Below the pieces are notes generated by a model. It ran no database searches, was not told where the DNA came from, and saw only the letters and a program-made list of their open reading frames with translations. Positions 23,032 through 25,656 of a DNA stretch of 25,656 bases are shown here, piece after piece. The DNA is from a virus, in IMG/VR virus record IMGVR_UViG_3300010400_000052, positions 1 to 25,656 of that record. The stretch is one strand, 5' to 3'. Both the position numbers and the translations under genes were made by a program. Each line of letters opens with the position of its first letter. Positions within the stretch are counted from its first letter, which is position 1.

Positions 23032-23075
23032 CTCCTATTATAACGCTAAAATATTATACTTTCTTAGTTACTTGA
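23032..23075 (-). promoter_or_regulatory. Conserved promoter-like element, copy B
   Basis: On the minus strand: TCAAGTAA, a short gap, AAAGTATAATATTT, five bases, TTATAATAGGAG, 59 bases before the ATG of the 488-residue gene. The core at 23032-23062 is identical to copy A outside the variable five bases; the spacing is the same. A further TTATTATAC lies at about 23002-23010. The position, in the gap after the large upstream gene, suits a late-transcript start. Confidence 0.6.
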
Positions 23076-23098
23076 CTATTGTTATCTACTTGATTTGC

Positions 23099-25656
23099 TT
23101 ATTCGGGATTGGTTTTCTCTATACCGTCACTGGCTGGCATTGAAATGTAGTAGGTAACATTGTACTCACCAATGCCAAAAGGATCATTACGAAACGCTGG
23201 ATTCTCAAGGGTGTCTAGGTGAACTACTGAAGGCTGATTATCTTTAGGCCAACCTATGCCTGATCCTGTGTTCTCAGGGCTATCGTGCATGCCGTAAGGA
23301 TAGTCTCGTTGATCATGGTTGACGTAAGGTTCTTCATCTGTGTTATTATAGATTTGTTCAGTCTTCCATTCATCTATAAGATAATCTGGTACTGAGGCAC
23401 TTTGTGAACCAGCCTGTTTTACTGGCTTTTTTGAAACCCTTGATCTTACTTCTTGCTGTAAAGCTAAGGCCTCATCAGCCCCAGTTTCTTTAATTACCAC
23501 TGTGTAAGCATAGTAAATATCATCATCTGGAAGTTGTATCCCTAATGTTTGAGCCATAGTGTAATGATAATCCAAAGCTGCATCCCAAACAAACAAATCA
23601 CCTGTAGCAGGATCTATGATTCCACGTAATTCTTGATATTTAGATTTTTTAACTAGGGCATCTATTTGCTGAGCTGTAGGATTTTTCGTAACATTTGTAC
23701 CATTAGCATTAAACGCATCTTTATTTAAAGAAGAAGTCTTAAACTCTTCTTCTCTAATTTCATATAGCCCTTTTGCATATGCCTCAGGAAAACGTTCTTT
23801 CAAAATCCTAATAGCCTTACCGCGTGTAAGTGTTCGAACAGCTGGATAAGCAACATTGTTTACATAGACAGCATAATTTTTTGTAATAGCTGTTTTGGTA
23901 ATATCTTCAGTGGTAGCTTCTATCATAGCTGTTCTATTACGAAGCATTTGGATCAACGAGTTGTTAACCTCACCTTCATTTGAAAACCATTCACCCTTAG
24001 GCTTTCCCATAAAACGACGAGGATATCCACCAGGAGAATTCTGATCAAGATTATCTTCATTAGATATCTGAGGGGAATATGTAACTGGTAAAGGCTTACT
24101 TGGTGTCATATCTTGTTCAAGTGAATCCCAAGTTGTGTTGTGAGGTTTGCCTGGACCATTTAAATCTTTAAAATCCTTAGCATATTCAAGAGCTGTTTGA
24201 TCTTCACCTAAAGCGTCCTTCTCTTTCTCCTCTAACTCTCTATCATAGGCTTCAATCTTCTGGGTATCATTCTTAGAAAATAGATTTGAGAACATGGAGA
24301 TAAACTGACGCCATACTTCCTTCGTGCGTGGTTTACCTACAGTGCATGGTGCATCAAAAGTTGTCTCATCAGAAACTGAATCAGGATCAAGAGCTATCTC
24401 TTTATCATCTCCACCACTAGCAAATTGCCAATCATTATCAGGAGCTTGAGTAGTAAGTGATGGAAGAAAATCTGCTTGCTTAGATTGCCCAGCTAATTCT
24501 CTATTAACAGCTTGCTGTAAATTCTTAAAAGGATACTGAACACTAATCATATTATGATTAATATCCTCAACGCGAACAAATAAACCATCGCGAAGATCCT
24601 CAGCTAAGATACCTTCTATGAATGGAGGAATTTTATGAAGATCATTTACCTCTATACCAATCCCCTCATCAGCGTCACCAACGCGTACCCAACCTGATTG
24701 GATCATCTGATTCCAAATCTCATCAGATGCAGGCATATCTAAATTATCAACATCTTCCTCTTGTAAAATTCGAAAATACTCATCACTATATTCATATAAA
24801 TCATCTGGAACTTTAATACCATATCCATCTCGCAAGAGTGACAAATTCGCCAGTACCCATTCGTTATGAATCAGTCCCTCGCCATGAGCATCATAGATCT
24901 TGCCTTTAGGATCAACCCAATAGCCTAAATCCATAGAAGCATGTTTCTTATTAGATCCAATACTAAAATGTGTTTTATTACCAACGCGAGGACTGAATAC
25001 GAGAGTATCTAGTTCAATCTCAATTCCTTCAAATTCATCAGAACCAATATGCTTCTTAGCAGCATTACGTTTAACATATGCAACAGTCACATGAGGTTTG
25101 TACTCACCAGATGAAGGAAGATCATCAGCGCACTTAAATTTATCCTCAATCATGGCATTAGCAGCATGAAGATCATCACTAATAACTTCTACTGTTACAA
25201 CATCAAAATCGCGTTCAGGTGGTTGGAAATGACGAACCTTACCAAGCTTAGCCTTAAATGGTTTGGTATGATTGAATGAGCGACGTACACTCTTAGCATC
25301 ATCAGTCAAAAGACCATACATAATCGTAACATGAGCTTGTAACTCGCGTCCTAAATTACCATCCTCATCAGTATAAAGATCTTCATCAGGAATTTCTCTA
25401 ACACCAAACTCCACGATCTCTTGAGCTATACCATGAGGGATAGAAGCCATAATACACGAATACTCACCCTGCTTAACCTTCTTAGTTTTAGCTTGCTTTG
25501 CAACCTTATCCTCAGTAATAGGAATATTCAACTGTTCAATCTCTTTACGATTCAATGTGCTTCCGTATCGAGGATGATCACCAAGAACATCAAACATATC
25601 TAAATCAGGCAATCCAAATTCAGGAACACCTTTCTGCACAAAGTTAAATACGGCTC
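23099..25656 (-). CDS. Giant protein with 2H-phosphoesterase domain (5' end beyond window)
   Basis: The frame is open to the right edge (a GTG exists at 25639 but has no ribosome site, so the gene probably starts outside). Numbering from that GTG, residues 58-228 are a 2H phosphoesterase: His103-Val-Thr105 (AHVTIMYG) and His183-Val-Thr185 (PHVTVAYV), 80 residues apart, as in LigT-like enzymes and phage anti-CBASS protein Acb1. A domain at 236-385 (YWVDPKGKIYDAHGEG, HNEWVLANLSLL) is a polyvalent-protein-associated type. Another at 650-720 has GIIDPATGDLFVWDA. Lys-x-Ala sites lie at 48-50, 232-235 (KHA-S), 387-389, 582-584 and 741-743, close to domain edges. It could act on cyclic or 2'-linked nucleotides or RNA ends; the substrate is unknown. 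Confidence 0.85.
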   Translation of the reverse strand, partial: AVFNFVQKGVPEFGLPDLDMFDVLGDHPRYGSTLNRKEIEQLNIPITEDKVAKQAKTKKVKQGEYSCIMASIPHGIAQEIVEFGVREIPDEDLYTDEDGNLGRELQAHVTIMYGLLTDDAKSVRRSFNHTKPFKAKLGKVRHFQPPERDFDVVTVEVISDDLHAANAMIEDKFKCADDLPSSGEYKPHVTVAYVKRNAAKKHIGSDEFEGIEIELDTLVFSPRVGNKTHFSIGSNKKHASMDLGYWVDPKGKIYDAHGEGLIHNEWVLANLSLLRDGYGIKVPDDLYEYSDEYFRILQEEDVDNLDMPASDEIWNQMIQSGWVRVGDADEGIGIEVNDLHKIPPFIEGILAEDLRDGLFVRVEDINHNMISVQYPFKNLQQAVNRELAGQSKQADFLPSLTTQAPDNDWQFASGGDDKEIALDPDSVSDETTFDAPCTVGKPRTKEVWRQFISMFSNLFSKNDTQKIEAYDRELEEKEKDALGEDQTALEYAKDFKDLNGPGKPHNTTWDSLEQDMTPSKPLPVTYSPQISNEDNLDQNSPGGYPRRFMGKPKGEWFSNEGEVNNSLIQMLRNRTAMIEATTEDITKTAITKNYAVYVNNVAYPAVRTLTRGKAIRILKERFPEAYAKGLYEIREEEFKTSSLNKDAFNANGTNVTKNPTAQQIDALVKKSKYQELRGIIDPATGDLFVWDAALDYHYTMAQTLGIQLPDDDIYYAYTVVIKETGADEALALQQEVRSRVSKKPVKQAGSQSASVPDYLIDEWKTEQIYNNTDEEPYVNHDQRDYPYGMHDSPENTGSGIGWPKDNQPSVVHLDTLENPAFRNDPFGIGEYNVTYYISMPASDGIEKTNPE

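Noticed and set aside
25637-25639. GTG as the true start of the 2H protein
   Set aside because: No ribosome site precedes it and the frame stays open to the window edge, so the gene is more likely cut at its 5' end.
1-25656. CRISPR arrays, insertion sequences, integrase or attachment sites
   Set aside because: No regularly spaced repeats, transposase or recombinase motifs, or terminal inverted repeats of IS type were seen.

Overview
The window is a block of late (virion) genes from a tailed double-stranded DNA phage, read entirely on the minus strand, so the biological order runs from the right edge to the left. Recognisable terminase, portal, capsid protease/scaffold and capsid genes in canonical order, a tRNA cluster, AT-rich DNA and tightly packed or overlapping genes all point to a sizeable lytic-type phage. 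The host cannot be named. A lipoprotein signal on one gene is compatible with a Gram-negative-type host but does not prove it. No integrase, transposase, CRISPR array or bacterial chromosomal gene is visible.

Right part (25656 to 17751): three very large multidomain proteins of 852 (partial), 488 and 1053 residues precede the terminase. The first carries a 2H-phosphoesterase domain; the other two carry Cys/His metal-binding modules and coiled coil. Three small genes follow: a single-span membrane protein (holin-like), a 58-residue charged protein translationally coupled to it, and a small Cys-motif protein. Middle part (17714 to 10407): terminase large subunit, a coiled-coil protein, portal, a secreted lipoprotein serine protease of trypsin/HtrA type (unusual inside a head module), a Cys-rich virion-like protein ending in a terminator, four small genes including a tandem pair of related Zn-ribbon proteins, and a minor head protein. 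Then come a 1096-residue capsid protease-scaffold fusion with a strong internal start for a scaffold-only product, a decoration-like protein and the major capsid protein.

Left part (5392 to 1): an 850-base non-coding stretch holding four tRNA genes (Ala-TGC, Asn-GTT, Pro-TGG, Met-CAT) whose spacers are full of stable hairpins, then five virion/tail-type genes, two sharing a Trp-rich repeat, and the start of a peptidase-like gene cut by the left edge.

Two observations stand out. First, a short motif, Lys-x-Ala followed by Ser or another small residue, recurs at apparent domain boundaries of the protease-scaffold, capsid, portal, minor head and the three giant upstream proteins. It resembles the Ala|Ser cleavage rule of herpesvirus assemblins, which share the fold of many phage capsid proteases, so the giant proteins may be virion polyproteins cut into enzyme and Zn-binding modules during head maturation. 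Second, the tRNA cluster may be one large ornate RNA of the GOLLD/ROOL kind. A 31-base promoter-like element occurs in two near-identical copies and one diverged copy ahead of gene groups, suggesting a shared late-expression signal.
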